64,000 nt of DNA from the NCBI RefSeq assembly GCF_022601675.1, contig NZ_JAKVIL010000011.1, forward strand, positions 1-64,000. The letters run 5' to 3'. Position numbers and translations under genes: made by a program. The DNA comes from Ancylobacter gelatini. Lineage in GTDB: Bacteria; Pseudomonadota; Alphaproteobacteria; Rhizobiales; Xanthobacteraceae. Each line of letters opens with the position of its first letter. The first letter of the stretch is position 1. This document shows, piece by piece, positions 17,539-28,963 of this stretch. The notes beneath the pieces were generated by a model, which saw only the letters and a list, made by a program, of their open reading frames with translations, was not told the DNA's origin and ran no database searches.

Positions 17539-18708
17539 ATGATTTCACGTGCCGAGAGGACCGTGGTCGGCGAATGGTGGTGGACCATCGACCGCCTGCT
17601 GCTGGGGGCGCTCGCTGCGCTGATGATCATCGGCATCGTGCTGGCGCTGGCCGCCAGCCCGCCGGTGGCCTCGCGTCTCGGCATCGCCGACCCGTTCCAC
17701 TTCGTGAACCGGCAGGTGATGTTCCTGGTCCCGGCGATCATCGTGCTGATCGCGACCTCGCTGCTCTCCCCGCGCAATATCCGGCGCCTCGCTTTGGTGC
17801 TGTTCATCCTGTTCCTGGGGCTGGTCTGGGCGACGCTGTTCGTCGGCCCGGAGGTCAAGGGCGCGCGGCGCTGGCTGAACATCGCCTCGATCACGCTCCA
17901 GCCCTCCGAATTCCTGAAGCCGAGCTTCGTGATCATCGCGGCGTGGCTGTTCTCCGAAAGCGTGCGCCGGCCGGAAATGCCGGGCCAGTGGCTGGCCATC
18001 GGCCTGCTCGGCGCGGTGGTGACGCCCCTGGTGATGCAGCCGGATTTCGGCCAGACCATGCTGGTCTCGCTGGTGTGGGGCAGCCTGTTCTTCCTTGCCG
18101 GGCTGCGGCTGATCTGGGTGGTCGGGCTGGGCGGCGTCGGCGCGGTCGGCCTGTTCATCGCCTATACGATGGTGCCCCACGTCACCAAGCGCATCGACCG
18201 CTTCCTCGATCCCGAATCCGGCGATACCTACCAGATCGACCTGGCCATCGATTCCTTCCTCAATGGCGGCTGGCTGGGTCAGGGGCCGGGCGAGGGCACC
18301 TACAAGAAGGTGCTGCCGGACGGGCACACCGACTTCATCTTCGCCGTGGCCGGCGAGGAATTCGGCGCCGTGCTGTGCCTGATGATCGCCGGCCTGTTCG
18401 CCTTCATCGTGCTGCGCGCGCTGTCGCGGGCGATGAGCGACGAGGACCCGTTCGTGCGCTTCGCGGTGGCGGGGCTCGCCATACTGTTCGGGCTCCAGTC
18501 TTGCATCAACATGATGGTCAACCTGCATCTCATGCCGGCCAAGGGCATGACGCTGCCCTTCGTTTCCTATGGCGGCTCCTCTTTGCTGTCGCTGGCCTAT
18601 GGCATGGGCATGCTGCTCGCCCTGACACGGCGGCGCCCGCGCACCGCCACGCTGGCGGAACTGGAGCGGCTGGGCACGCGGCTCGGCGCGCGCCCGCAGG
18701 CCGCCTGA
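17539..18708 (+). CDS. ftsW: Septal peptidoglycan glycosyltransferase FtsW
   Basis: A 389-residue SEDS-family membrane protein with about ten transmembrane helices. It polymerises lipid II at the septum together with FtsI. SEDS hallmarks are seen: KGARRWLNI in the first third, the PDFGQTM loop, the periplasmic DGHTDFIFAVAGEEFG motif and PFVSYGGSS near the C-terminus. The 113-base gap before it, after the diguanylate cyclase, contains TTAACC and might carry its own promoter. murG follows 10 bases after the stop. Confidence 0.96.
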   Translation: MISRAERTVVGEWWWTIDRLLLGALAALMIIGIVLALAASPPVASRLGIADPFHFVNRQVMFLVPAIIVLIATSLLSPRNIRRLALVLFILFLGLVWATLFVGPEVKGARRWLNIASITLQPSEFLKPSFVIIAAWLFSESVRRPEMPGQWLAIGLLGAVVTPLVMQPDFGQTMLVSLVWGSLFFLAGLRLIWVVGLGGVGAVGLFIAYTMVPHVTKRIDRFLDPESGDTYQIDLAIDSFLNGGWLGQGPGEGTYKKVLPDGHTDFIFAVAGEEFGAVLCLMIAGLFAFIVLRALSRAMSDEDPFVRFAVAGLAILFGLQSCINMMVNLHLMPAKGMTLPFVSYGGSSLLSLAYGMGMLLALTRRRPRTATLAELERLGTRLGARPQAA

Positions 18709-18718
18709 GGAGACACTG

Positions 18719-19828
18719 ATGGCCGACACCACGCCTCTCGTCCTGCTCGCCGCCGGCGGCACGGGCGGGCACCTGTTCCCGGCGGAGGCGCTGGCCGGCG
18801 CGCTGGCAAGGCGCGGCATCGCGGTGGACCTCGCGACCGATGCCCGCGCGGCGCGCTATGCCGGGCATTTTCCGGCGCGGCGGCTGCACGTCCTGCCGGC
18901 GGACACGATGCGCGGGCGGTCCCCGGTCGCGCTGGCAAAGACCGGGCTCGCGCTCGGCTCCGGCATCCTCAAGGGTTTCCGCCTGATGCGCCGGCTGAAG
19001 CCGGCCGCCGTGATCGGCTTCGGCGGCTATCCCACCGTGCCGCCGTTGCTGGCGGCGGTGTTCGCGCGCCGCCCGACCCTCATTCACGAGGCGAACGGGG
19101 TGATGGGGCGGGCCAACGCCATGCTCGCCTCCCGCGTGACCGCCATCGCCACCGGCTATCCCAACCTGTTCGCCCATACGCCGGCGCTCGCCGCCAAGGC
19201 GCACCACACCGGCAATCCGGTGCGCCCGGCCGTGATTGCGGCGGCCGGCGTGCGCTATGCCGCGCCGATGGTGGGCGGTCCGCTGCGGCTGCTGGTGTTC
19301 GGCGGCAGCCAGGGCGCGCGGGTGATGAGCGAGATCGTGCCGGCCGGGCTGCGGCTGCTGGCGCCCGAGTTGATCGCGCGGATCGAGGTGGTGCAGCAGG
19401 CGCGGCCCGAGGATATCGAGGCCGTGCGGGCCACCTACAAGCGGCTCGGGATCAAAGCCGAGCTGGCGCCGTTCTTCGACGACCTGCCCGCGCGCATGGC
19501 GGCGGCACATCTGGTTATCGGACGTTCTGGGGCCTCGACCATTGCCGAGCTGTCGGTGATCGGGCGCCCGTCCATGCTGGTGCCGCTGCCGGGCGCGCTG
19601 GATCAGGACCAGCTCGCCAATGCCACCGCGCTGGCCGATGCCGGTGGCGCGCTGCTGGTGCCGCAAAGCGCCTTCACGCCGGAGCGATTCGCCGCCGACA
19701 TCACCCGGCTCGCCGCCAATCCGGCCCAGCTTTCCGCCATGGCCGACGCCGCCCATTCGGTCGGCCGGGCGGATGCCGCCGAGCGGCTTGCCGATCTCGT
19801 TATCAGAATTGCCGATATCCGGCTGTGA
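18719..19828 (+). CDS. murG: UDP-N-acetylglucosamine--lipid I N-acetylglucosaminyltransferase
   Basis: A 369-residue GT-B glycosyltransferase on the inner face of the membrane; it adds GlcNAc to lipid I to give lipid II. The N-terminal AAGGTGGHLFPAEALA is the MurG G-loop, GFGGYPTVPP and IHEANGVMGRAN are the second and acceptor-site loops, and the C-terminal domain has FGGSQGARV and GRSGASTIAEL followed by PGALDQDQLANA. The start lies just after a CTGAGGAGAC ribosome-binding site overlapping the ftsW stop. Confidence 0.96.
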   Translation: MADTTPLVLLAAGGTGGHLFPAEALAGALARRGIAVDLATDARAARYAGHFPARRLHVLPADTMRGRSPVALAKTGLALGSGILKGFRLMRRLKPAAVIGFGGYPTVPPLLAAVFARRPTLIHEANGVMGRANAMLASRVTAIATGYPNLFAHTPALAAKAHHTGNPVRPAVIAAAGVRYAAPMVGGPLRLLVFGGSQGARVMSEIVPAGLRLLAPELIARIEVVQQARPEDIEAVRATYKRLGIKAELAPFFDDLPARMAAAHLVIGRSGASTIAELSVIGRPSMLVPLPGALDQDQLANATALADAGGALLVPQSAFTPERFAADITRLAANPAQLSAMADAAHSVGRADAAERLADLVIRIADIRL

Positions 19829-19930
19829 GGGCGCCGGGATGACGGCACGGCTCCGGTCGGCTAATCCTGCGCGCCCCGACCGTGCGCCCGCGCCCCATGC
19901 GCGCCCGGGCTGCCAGAGGAAACCGCTTCG

Positions 19931-21340
19931 ATGAAACTTCCGCTCTCACTCGGCCCCATCCATTTCGTCGGCATCGGCGGCATCGGCATGAGCGGCATTG
20001 CCGAGGTGCTGCACAATCTCGGCTACACGGTGCAGGGGTCCGACGTCGCGGAGAGCGCCAATGTGAAGCGCCTCGCCGAGAAGGGCATCAAGGTGCTGAT
20101 CGGCCATGCGGCCGAGAACATCGAGGGCGCCGAGGTGCTGGTGGTCTCCTCCGCGATCCGGCGCGACAATCCCGAACTGGTCGCTGCCCGCGCCCAGCGC
20201 CTTCCCGTGGTGCGCCGCGCCGAGATGCTGGCGGAACTCATGCGGCTGAAAAGCTGCGTCGCCGTCGCCGGCACCCATGGCAAGACCACCACCACCTCGC
20301 TGGTCGCCACCCTGCTCGATGCCGGCGGCTTCGATCCGACCGTGATCAATGGCGGCATCATCAACGCCTACGGCACCAATGCCCGGCTCGGCGATGGCGA
20401 ATGGATGGTGGTGGAGGCCGACGAGAGCGACGGCACCTTCCTCAAGCTGCCGGTCGAGGTCGGCATCGTCACCAATATCGACCCCGAACATCTCGACCAC
20501 TTCAAGACCTTCGACGCGGTGCAGGCCGCGTTCCGCACCTTCGTCGAGAACCTGCCTTTCTACGGCTTCGCGGTGATGTGCACCGATCATCCGGTGGTGC
20601 AGGCGCTGGTGGGGCGCGTCGAGGACCGGCGCGTCATCACCTATGGCGAGAACCCGCAGGCGGATGCGCGCATCGTCGAGATCGACCTCAAGGGCGGTCA
20701 GTCGCGGTTCTCTGTGCTGTTCCGCGACCGTGCGGGGACGGTGGTGCACGAACTGCGCGACCTCGTTCTCCCGATGCCGGGCAAGCACAATGCGCTGAAC
20801 GCCACCGCCGCCATCGCGGTCGCGCGGGAATTGGGCGCCAGCGACGAACAGATCCGCTCCGCGCTCGCCGGCTTCGGCGGGGTCAAGCGCCGCTTCACCC
20901 GCACCGGCGAGGTGGATGGCGTGACCATCTTCGACGATTACGGCCACCACCCGGTGGAGATCGCCGCCGTGCTGCGCGCCGCCCGCGCCTCGACCGACGG
21001 GCAGGTGATCGCGGTGGTGCAGCCGCATCGCTACACCCGCCTGCAATCGCTGTTCGACCAGTTCGCCACCTGCTTCAACGACGCCGACCATGTGATCGTC
21101 GCCGATGTCTATGCCGCCGGCGAAGCGCCGATCGAGGGCATCGACCGCGATCATCTCGTCGAGGCGCTGCGCGCGCGCGGCCACCGCTCGGTGATGCCGC
21201 TGTCCGGGCCCGACGCGCTGGCCGGGCTGGTGAAGGGGCTGGCGAAGCCGGATGATTATGTGATCTGCCTCGGCGCCGGCAACATCACCCAATGGGCCTA
21301 CGCGCTGCCCGAACAGCTGGCGCGGGAGAGCGCGGCGTGA
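19931..21340 (+). CDS. murC: UDP-N-acetylmuramate--L-alanine ligase
   Basis: A 469-residue cytoplasmic ligase that adds the first amino acid, L-alanine, to UDP-MurNAc. The N-terminal [16 protein letters not shown], the ATP loop [11 protein letters not shown] (Lys118), [14 protein letters not shown] and [10 protein letters not shown] are diagnostic MurC motifs. A GAGGAAACC site precedes the ATG. The stop overlaps the murB start (GTGA), implying coupled translation. Confidence 0.96.
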   Translation: MKLPLSLGPIHFVGIGGIGMSGIAEVLHNLGYTVQGSDVAESANVKRLAEKGIKVLIGHAAENIEGAEVLVVSSAIRRDNPELVAARAQRLPVVRRAEMLAELMRLKSCVAVAGTHGKTTTTSLVATLLDAGGFDPTVINGGIINAYGTNARLGDGEWMVVEADESDGTFLKLPVEVGIVTNIDPEHLDHFKTFDAVQAAFRTFVENLPFYGFAVMCTDHPVVQALVGRVEDRRVITYGENPQADARIVEIDLKGGQSRFSVLFRDRAGTVVHELRDLVLPMPGKHNALNATAAIAVARELGASDEQIRSALAGFGGVKRRFTRTGEVDGVTIFDDYGHHPVEIAAVLRAARASTDGQVIAVVQPHRYTRLQSLFDQFATCFNDADHVIVADVYAAGEAPIEGIDRDHLVEALRARGHRSVMPLSGPDALAGLVKGLAKPDDYVICLGAGNITQWAYALPEQLARESAA

Positions 21341-22257
21341 GCTTCCCCGACATCACGGCCGAACTGGCCGCCCGCCTGCCGGACCTGCGCGGGCGGCTCA
21401 TCGCGAATCAGCCGCTGGCCGATCTCACCTGGTTCCGCGTCGGCGGGCCGGCTCAGGTGCTGTTCACCCCGGCGGATGAGAACGACCTCTCTTATTTCCT
21501 CAAGGCGCTGCCGGCGGACATCCCCGTCACCGTGATCGGGCTCGGCTCGAACCTGATCGTGCGCGACGGCGGCGTGGCCGGCGTGGTGATTCGCCTCGGG
21601 CGCGGCTTCAGCGAGATCGCGATCGAGGACGGGCACCGGGTCCGCGCCGGCACGGCGGTGCCGGACGTTAAGCTCGCCCGCGCGGCGGCCGATGCCGGCA
21701 TTGCCGGGCTCGCCTTTTATCGCGGCATTCCCGGCGGCATCGGCGGGGCGCTGCGCATGAATGCCGGCGCCCATGGCGGCGAGACCAAGGATCGCCTGAT
21801 CGAGGCGCGCGGCATCGACCGGCAGGGCCGGGTCCATGTGTTCGCCAATGCCGATTTCGGCTTTTCCTATCGCCATTCCGGCGCGCCGGCCGATGTCATC
21901 TTCACCAGCGCGCTCTATCAGGGCGAGCCGGGCGAGCCGGCCGACATCCTCGCCGAGATGGAACGAATCACCCAGGCCCGCGAGGCCTCGCAGCCGATTC
22001 GCGAAAAGACCGGCGGCTCGACCTTCAAGAACCCGCCCGGCCACAAGGCGTGGCAGCTCGTGGACGCCGCCGGCTGCCGGGGCTTGCGGCGCGGGGCGGC
22101 GCAGGTCTCGGACATGCACTGCAATTTCCTGATCAATACCGGGGGCGCCAGCGCCGCCGACATCGAAGGCCTGGGCGAGGAGGTCCGCGCCCGGGTCAAG
22201 GCCCAGTCCGGCGTCGAGCTGGACTGGGAGATCAAGCGAATCGGCATTCCGGCCTGA
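21337..22257 (+). CDS. murB: UDP-N-acetylenolpyruvoylglucosamine reductase
   Basis: A 306-residue FAD enzyme that reduces UDP-GlcNAc-enolpyruvate to UDP-MurNAc with NADPH. FAD-binding segments [12 protein letters not shown] and [20 protein letters not shown] are clear, as are [14 protein letters not shown] and the loop with [11 protein letters not shown]. The frame is open further upstream to 21292, inside murC, but the natural start is the GTG at 21337 that overlaps the murC stop. It is of normal length for alphaproteobacterial MurB. A gap of 77 bases separates it from ddl. Confidence 0.95.
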   Translation: MSFPDITAELAARLPDLRGRLIANQPLADLTWFRVGGPAQVLFTPADENDLSYFLKALPADIPVTVIGLGSNLIVRDGGVAGVVIRLGRGFSEIAIEDGHRVRAGTAVPDVKLARAAADAGIAGLAFYRGIPGGIGGALRMNAGAHGGETKDRLIEARGIDRQGRVHVFANADFGFSYRHSGAPADVIFTSALYQGEPGEPADILAEMERITQAREASQPIREKTGGSTFKNPPGHKAWQLVDAAGCRGLRRGAAQVSDMHCNFLINTGGASAADIEGLGEEVRARVKAQSGVELDWEIKRIGIPA

Positions 22258-22334
22258 CGGTTCCTCCTCTCCACGCGGGGGAAGGAGGCAAGAGTGACGC
22301 TGTTGGCCCGGTCATCACGGGCGGAGGAAACATC

Positions 22335-23255
22335 ATGTCGAAGCATGTCGCCGTCCTGATGGGCGGGTGGTCGTCGGAACGCGAAGTGTCGCTGCGCTCG
22401 GGCGAGGCCTGCGCCAAGGCGGGGGAGAGCGTCGGCCTGCGCATGACGCGCGTCGATGTCGGCCGCGACGTGGCGCAGGTGCTGACGCAGCTCAAGCCGG
22501 ACGTCGTGCTGAACGCGCTGCACGGCCCCTATGGCGAGGACGGCACGATCCAGGGCCTGCTGGAATTCCTGCAGATTCCCTACACCCATTCCGGCGTGCT
22601 GGCCTCGGCGCTCGCCATGGACAAGGCGCAGGCCAAGATCATCCTCGCCGCCCACGGTATTCCGCTGGCGGAGGGCAAGGTGGTCAGCCGGCTGGAGGCC
22701 GCGCGTGCCCATGTCATGGAGCGGCCCTATGTGCTGAAGCCGGTGAATGAGGGCTCGTCGGTCGGTGTTTTCATCGTCCCCGAGGATCAGGAGCACCCGC
22801 CGCAGGAGCTGACGCGCGCCGACTGGCCGCATGGCGAACTGATTCTCGCCGAGCGTTACATTCCCGGTCTGGAGCTCACCTGCGCGGTGATGAATGATGA
22901 GCCGCTGGGCGTCATCGAAATCCAGTCGGATCTAAGGTTCTACGATTACGAGGCAAAATACGCCCCCGGCGGATCTCGTCACATCCTTCCGGCCCAAATT
23001 TTACCGAATGTTTACCAAAAGGCGCAGATGTTAGCGGTCAAGGCGCATCGCGCGCTCGGCTGTCGGGGCATCAGCAGAACGGACTTTCGATACGACGATC
23101 GGACCGGAGACGAATCCGGCCTGATCGTTCTGGAGGTCAATACTCAGCCCGGAATGACCGAGACGTCGCTTGTGCCCGAACTTGCAGCCCATGCAGGCCA
23201 TTCGTTCGGTGAGTTGGTTAAATGGATGGTGGAGGACGCCTCGCTCGATCGCTGA
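22335..23255 (+). CDS. ddl: D-alanine--D-alanine ligase
   Basis: A 306-residue ATP-grasp enzyme that makes D-Ala-D-Ala for MurF. VLMGGWSSEREVSLRSG at the N-terminus, ALHGPYGEDGTIQG, KPVNEGSSVGV and the metal-binding VLEVNTQPGMTE are intact. ATG 22335 follows a GGAGG seven bases upstream. Oddity: codons from about 22920 to the end switch to A/T-ending and rare codons (CTA, AGG, TTA, AGA, CGA, AAA), unlike the 5' two-thirds and the neighbours, although the protein motifs stay normal. The segment contains TTAC-N7-TTAC, a CtrA-like pattern. The last 34 bases overlap ftsQ. Confidence 0.95.
   Translation: MSKHVAVLMGGWSSEREVSLRSGEACAKAGESVGLRMTRVDVGRDVAQVLTQLKPDVVLNALHGPYGEDGTIQGLLEFLQIPYTHSGVLASALAMDKAQAKIILAAHGIPLAEGKVVSRLEAARAHVMERPYVLKPVNEGSSVGVFIVPEDQEHPPQELTRADWPHGELILAERYIPGLELTCAVMNDEPLGVIEIQSDLRFYDYEAKYAPGGSRHILPAQILPNVYQKAQMLAVKAHRALGCRGISRTDFRYDDRTGDESGLIVLEVNTQPGMTETSLVPELAAHAGHSFGELVKWMVEDASLDR
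23001..23015 (+). promoter_or_regulatory. CtrA-like box (TTAC-N7-TTAC) inside ddl, upstream of ftsQAZ
   Basis: TTAC at 23001-23004 and TTAC at 23012-23015 are separated by exactly 7 bases, two mismatches from TTAA-N7-TTAA, the alphaproteobacterial CtrA consensus. It lies 207 bases before the ftsQ ATG, within the A/T-shifted part of ddl. In Caulobacter, ftsQA is under cell-cycle control with CtrA involved. Binding here is inference. Confidence 0.4.
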
Positions 23256-24289
23256 ACCCCAGGCAGACGCCTGCGGGAGAAGGCGCGGGCACGGCCACGA
23301 GACAGATGCGCGGCGCGCGCGCTGACCGGCCCTCGGGGCGCGGTCAGCCGGCTGCGACCGGCAAGTCCGCGTCGGGCAAGACGACGTCTGGTTCGGCGGC
23401 CTCCGGCGCCGGCGGGCGGGTGTTCAACCGCGTCGTCATCGGCGGGCGCCGGCTGTTTGTCGGCCTGTCCTCCTCGCGCGCCGCGACCTGCGGCGCCGGC
23501 ACCTGGCTGGTGGCGCTGCTGTTCGCCGCCACCGGCGCCTACGGCCTCCAGCGCGGCGGCCACATGCCCGAGGCGATCGAGACCGTCCGCGACATGGCCG
23601 ATGTCGGCGCCAACATCGCCGGCTTCAAGATCGCCACCGTCAATCTCTCCGGCCAGAATCACGTCACCCCCGGCGATATCCTCGCCACCGCTGGCGTGAA
23701 GCCGACCTCCTCGCTGGTGTTCCTCGACGCGGAAGCCGCGCGCACCCGGCTGGAGCAGCTCGCCTGGATCAAGCGGGCGACGGTGCAGAAGCTTTATCCC
23801 GACCGCCTCGACATCCAGGTGGTGGAGCGCGAGGGCTTCGCGCTCTGGCAGAAGGACGGCATGATCAACGTCATCGCCCGCGACGGCACGGTCATCGCGC
23901 CCTATTCCGACGATCCCCGCTATATCCGCCTGCCGATCGTGGTCGGCGACGGCGCCGAGCGTCACGTCACCGAGATCGTCGAGGCGCTCAGCCTCGTGCC
24001 GGCGGTGCGCGAGCAGGTCCGCGCGGCGATCCGCGTCGCCGACCGCCGCTGGACGCTGAAGATGCGCAACGGCATCGACGTGCGCCTGCCGGAACAGGAC
24101 ATGCCGGACGCGCTCTCCGCGCTCGCCATGCTCGACCGCGACAAGTCGCTGCTGTCGCGCGACATCACCGTCATCGATCTGCGACTGGCCGACCGGGTCT
24201 CCGTGCGCCTTTCGGACGCCGCCTATGAGACACGCCAGGCTGAGCTGAAGGCGAAGGCCAAGGCCGCGAAGAAGGGAGGCAATACATGA
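23222..24289 (+). CDS. ftsQ: Divisome protein FtsQ
   Basis: A 355-residue bitopic protein of the FtsQBL complex, which links early and late divisome assembly. It has a long basic, disordered cytoplasmic N-terminus (1-85), a transmembrane helix (about 96-113), a POTRA domain starting FKIATVNLSGQNHVTPGDIL and a C-terminal FtsQ domain. A Lys/Ala-rich tail follows. The start ATG lies inside the last codons of ddl (34-base overlap), and MDGGGRLARSLNPR at the N-terminus is, from memory, typical of Hyphomicrobiales FtsQ. Its stop overlaps ftsA by 4 bases. Confidence 0.94.
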   Translation: MDGGGRLARSLNPRQTPAGEGAGTATRQMRGARADRPSGRGQPAATGKSASGKTTSGSAASGAGGRVFNRVVIGGRRLFVGLSSSRAATCGAGTWLVALLFAATGAYGLQRGGHMPEAIETVRDMADVGANIAGFKIATVNLSGQNHVTPGDILATAGVKPTSSLVFLDAEAARTRLEQLAWIKRATVQKLYPDRLDIQVVEREGFALWQKDGMINVIARDGTVIAPYSDDPRYIRLPIVVGDGAERHVTEIVEALSLVPAVREQVRAAIRVADRRWTLKMRNGIDVRLPEQDMPDALSALAMLDRDKSLLSRDITVIDLRLADRVSVRLSDAAYETRQAELKAKAKAAKKGGNT

Positions 24290-25611
24290 GGCCCCGCGCT
24301 CCCTTCGAGATCGCGCCGAAGATGCGGCCGATCCCCCCCAAGCGTTCCGGCGTCGTCGGCGTGTTGGAGGTCGGCACCTCCAAGATCGTCTGCCTGATCG
24401 CCCGGCTGAAGCCGCGCGATTTCTCCAACAGCCTGCGCCGCCGCACGCATTCGGTGGACATTCTCGGCATCGGCCACACCAGCGCCCATGGCATCAAGGG
24501 CGGCACGGTGGTCGACATGGAGCGCGCCGAGCACGCCATCCGCCGCGCGGTCGACGCCGCCGAGCGCATGGCCGGCGCGCAGATCGCCTCCGTCGTGGTC
24601 TCCATGGCGGGCGGGCGTCTGTCCTCCGAGCATTTCGCCGCCGAAGTCGACCTGCCGGAGCCGGCGGTCGCGGAAGGTGACATCCGCCGCGTGCTCGACG
24701 CCGCCTCGACCTTCGTGGTCGGCGAGGGCCGCACCATCCTGCACGCGCTTCCGGTCGGCTACGCGATCGATGGCGTGGCCGGCATCGCCGAACCGCGCGG
24801 CATGCTGGGCCGGCGCCTCGGCGTCGACCTGCACGTCATCACCGCCGAAGCTTCCGCGGTGCGCAATCTGCTGCTGTGCATCGAGCGCTGCCATCTCGGC
24901 GTCGAGGCCATGGTCGCCGCGCCCTACGCCGCCGCACTCTCGACGCTGGCGGACGATGAATCCGAGCTTGGCGTGACGCTGATCGATTTCGGCGCCGGCA
25001 CCACCACCGTCGCGGTGGTGATGAACGGCCAGTGCGTACATGTCGACGGCATCGCGGTCGGCGGCCAGCATGTCACCAATGACGTGGCGCGCGGCCTGTC
25101 CACCCGCCTCGCCGATGCCGAGCGGCTGAAGAGCCTGCATGGCGGGGTGATGGCGCTCGGCGCCGACGACCGCGAAATGCTCACCGTGCCCTCGATTTCC
25201 GACGATCACCGCGACCTGCCGCGCGCGATTCCCAAGTCGCGCCTGCTGCAGATCATCCGGCCGCGCATCGAGGAAATCGTCGAGATGATCCGCGACCGGC
25301 TGGTGACCTCCGGCCATGCCGCGGGCGCGGGCCAGCGCGTCGTGCTTACCGGCGGCGCCTCGCAGCTCACCGGCCATGCCGAGCTGGTCGGCAAGGTGTT
25401 GGGTCCGCAGGTGCGCATCGGCCGCCCGCTCGGCATTTCGCGCCTGCCGGAAGCCGCGCGCGGCGCGCCCTTCGCGGTGGCGACCGGGCTTCTCGTCTAT
25501 CCGCAGGTGGCGGGTCTCGAACATTTCGAGGCGCGCCGCCGCAGGGCCTCGCAGGGCGAGGCCGACGGCTACTTCTCGCGCGTCGGACATTGGCTGAGGG
25601 AGGCCTTCTGA
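24286..25611 (+). CDS. ftsA: Cell division protein FtsA
   Basis: A 441-residue actin-fold ATPase that tethers FtsZ filaments to the membrane and recruits late divisome proteins. Phosphate-1 region VGVLEVGTSKIVCLI, the 1C subdomain near GIGHTSAHGIKGGTVVD, TLIDFGAGTTTVAVV (phosphate 2) and VVLTGGASQLTG (adenosine motif) are all present. The C-terminus FSRVGHWLREAF is the amphipathic membrane-targeting helix. ATGA overlap with ftsQ implies coupled translation; a 102-base leader separates it from ftsZ. Confidence 0.96.
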   Translation: MRPRAPFEIAPKMRPIPPKRSGVVGVLEVGTSKIVCLIARLKPRDFSNSLRRRTHSVDILGIGHTSAHGIKGGTVVDMERAEHAIRRAVDAAERMAGAQIASVVVSMAGGRLSSEHFAAEVDLPEPAVAEGDIRRVLDAASTFVVGEGRTILHALPVGYAIDGVAGIAEPRGMLGRRLGVDLHVITAEASAVRNLLLCIERCHLGVEAMVAAPYAAALSTLADDESELGVTLIDFGAGTTTVAVVMNGQCVHVDGIAVGGQHVTNDVARGLSTRLADAERLKSLHGGVMALGADDREMLTVPSISDDHRDLPRAIPKSRLLQIIRPRIEEIVEMIRDRLVTSGHAAGAGQRVVLTGGASQLTGHAELVGKVLGPQVRIGRPLGISRLPEAARGAPFAVATGLLVYPQVAGLEHFEARRRRASQGEADGYFSRVGHWLREAF

Positions 25612-25713
25612 CGTGTTCAACCCAATCCGCGCCGGCGGAACCGGCACTATAGAGATCACTACAGCGATCATCGGGACGGGACGTGAGCCCGCCGGCGTTA
25701 GGGGACAAATGCA

Positions 25714-27462
<1,749 letters not shown>

Positions 27463-27816
27463 GAGCCGGGCCGGGAGACTGGCCGGACACGGCTCGGCCC
27501 GGCACGCGCCGGGCCGCGGACGGCGACGCGCCGCTCTGTAACAGCCCTCTGACGCAATGCAGCACCCGGCCTGAAAGGGCCGGGTGCTACGTTTTGGAAT
27601 TGTTAGGCTTTTTCAGTTATTGCAGGAGCGGTGCATCGGTAACAGACGGTAAGCAAGCGTGATTTGGCACCGCTGTGCCCCGTCGATATCTTGCAGCCCA
27701 ACGATAAGCCGTCACGGGAGATTCGCGTCTCTCAAAACCTGGCGGCGAACTATGTTGGTTTGTGGGAAATTTGGGGGAGAGCGGATGGCGTTTTTCGTCC
27801 GCTCCTTGGGTCTGGA
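27463..27816 (+). other. ftsZ-lpxC intergenic region (354 bases)
   Basis: No gene is supported here. It holds the ftsZ terminator (27561-27595) and a more A/T-rich stretch (27590-27800) that should carry the lpxC promoter, though I could not settle on -35/-10 boxes. The lpxC frame is open from 27664, but that upstream part is not conserved LpxC sequence. Confidence 0.6.
27561..27595 (+). terminator. Rho-independent terminator after ftsZ
   Basis: A perfect 11-bp stem (27561-27571 with 27578-27588), 6-base loop TGAAAG, followed by ACGTTTT. It marks the end of the dcw transcript about 100 bases after the ftsZ stop. Confidence 0.85.
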
Positions 27817-28755
27817 ATGAACGCTGTAAGACAGACCACGATTGGCGACAGCATCACGCTTTCGGGCGTAGGTGTACATTCCGGCAAGGACGCGCGGCTG
27901 AGCATCGCTCCGGCCCATCCCGACACCGGCATCGTCTTCTACCGTTCCGACAGCTCCCAGTCCGTCCGCGCCTGCCGCTCCGCCGTTCGTGGCGGCGATC
28001 TCGCCACCGTCCTGCGTGATGAAAGCGGTCCGGCCGTCTCCACCGTCGAACATCTCCTGGCCTGCTTCGCCGGCCTCGGCATCGACAATGCCCATGTCGA
28101 GCTCGACGGGCCGGAAGTGCCGATCCTCGACGGCAGCGCCGAGGGCTTCGTTTCCGCCGTGGACGAGGTCGGCATCGTCGAGACCGACAGCGCCCGCCGC
28201 TATCTCAAGGTTCTCAAGCCGGTCCGCATCGAGACCGCCACCGGCTTCGGCGAGCTCTCCCCTTACGATTATGGTTGCCGGCTTGAGGTCGAGATCGATT
28301 TCGACCACGCCGCGATCGGCCGCCAGCGCTACGCCGCGACCCTGTCGCCGGACGTGTTCCGCAAGGAACTGGCCCGCGCGCGTACCTTCGGCTTCGTGAG
28401 CGATGTCGAGCGGCTGTGGCAGGCGGGCTATGCGCTCGGCGCCTCGCCCGACAACACGATCTGCCTGACCGAAGACGGCATCGTGAACACGACCGGCCTG
28501 CGCTATGCCGACGAGTTCGTTCGCCACAAGGCGCTCGATGCCGTCGGTGACCTCGCGATCAGCGGCCTGCCGCTGATGGGCCGCTTCCGCTCCTATCGCG
28601 GCGGCCACAAGCTGAACTTCGCCGTGATCGAGGCGCTGCTCTCCGATCGCTCCGCCTATGAGATCGTGGAAGCCCGCCTGCCGTCGCGTCGTTCGCTGCG
28701 TGATGTCAGCGGCGCCATCACGGTCGCGGTTCCCGCCTACGCGCCGGAACTCTGA
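27817..28755 (+). CDS. lpxC: UDP-3-O-acyl-N-acetylglucosamine deacetylase LpxC
   Basis: A 312-residue zinc deacetylase that commits UDP-GlcNAc to lipid A synthesis. Catalytic and zinc residues are visible: E78-H79 in TVEHLLACFAG, and H237 and D241 in RHKALDAVGDL, plus the NTTGLRYADEFVRHK segment. ATG 27817 gives MNAVRQTTIGDS, the normal LpxC N-terminus; longer starts are unsupported. It follows the ftsZ terminator and so is probably transcribed separately, as in other Alphaproteobacteria where lpxC follows ftsZ. Confidence 0.95.
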   Translation: MNAVRQTTIGDSITLSGVGVHSGKDARLSIAPAHPDTGIVFYRSDSSQSVRACRSAVRGGDLATVLRDESGPAVSTVEHLLACFAGLGIDNAHVELDGPEVPILDGSAEGFVSAVDEVGIVETDSARRYLKVLKPVRIETATGFGELSPYDYGCRLEVEIDFDHAAIGRQRYAATLSPDVFRKELARARTFGFVSDVERLWQAGYALGASPDNTICLTEDGIVNTTGLRYADEFVRHKALDAVGDLAISGLPLMGRFRSYRGGHKLNFAVIEALLSDRSAYEIVEARLPSRRSLRDVSGAITVAVPAYAPEL

Positions 28756-28833
28756 TTACCGTCGCCTCCCAGCTTCGGCACGGCGCCGGGCATCGCCGAA
28801 TTCCGCTGTCGGGATCGCGTTGCAACATGTCGC

Positions 28834-28861
28834 TTGCCGCGGACGGGCCAAACGCCATAAT
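28834..28861 (+). promoter_or_regulatory. Candidate sigma-70-type promoter for bamD
   Basis: TTGCCG (28834-28839), a 16-base spacer and CATAAT (28856-28861) form a fair housekeeping promoter about 100 bases before the bamD start. Sequence resemblance only. Confidence 0.35.
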
Positions 28862-28963
28862 CCCGACCGAAAGCGGCTTTAGCAGCCATGAAGGGTTTGT
28901 GCGGGGCGGACGTGGCCGGCAATGCGCCGGCGTGAAGCGCCCGGATCGGGATTAAAGCTTGTG

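Noticed and set aside
25612-25713. CtrA box in the ftsZ leader
   Set aside because: No TTAA or close variant is present; only a TATAGA that might be a -10 element without a matching -35.
27664-27816. N-terminal extension of lpxC
   Set aside because: The frame is open, but the 51 extra residues do not resemble LpxC and the A/T-rich composition looks like a promoter region; the normal N-terminus begins at 27817.
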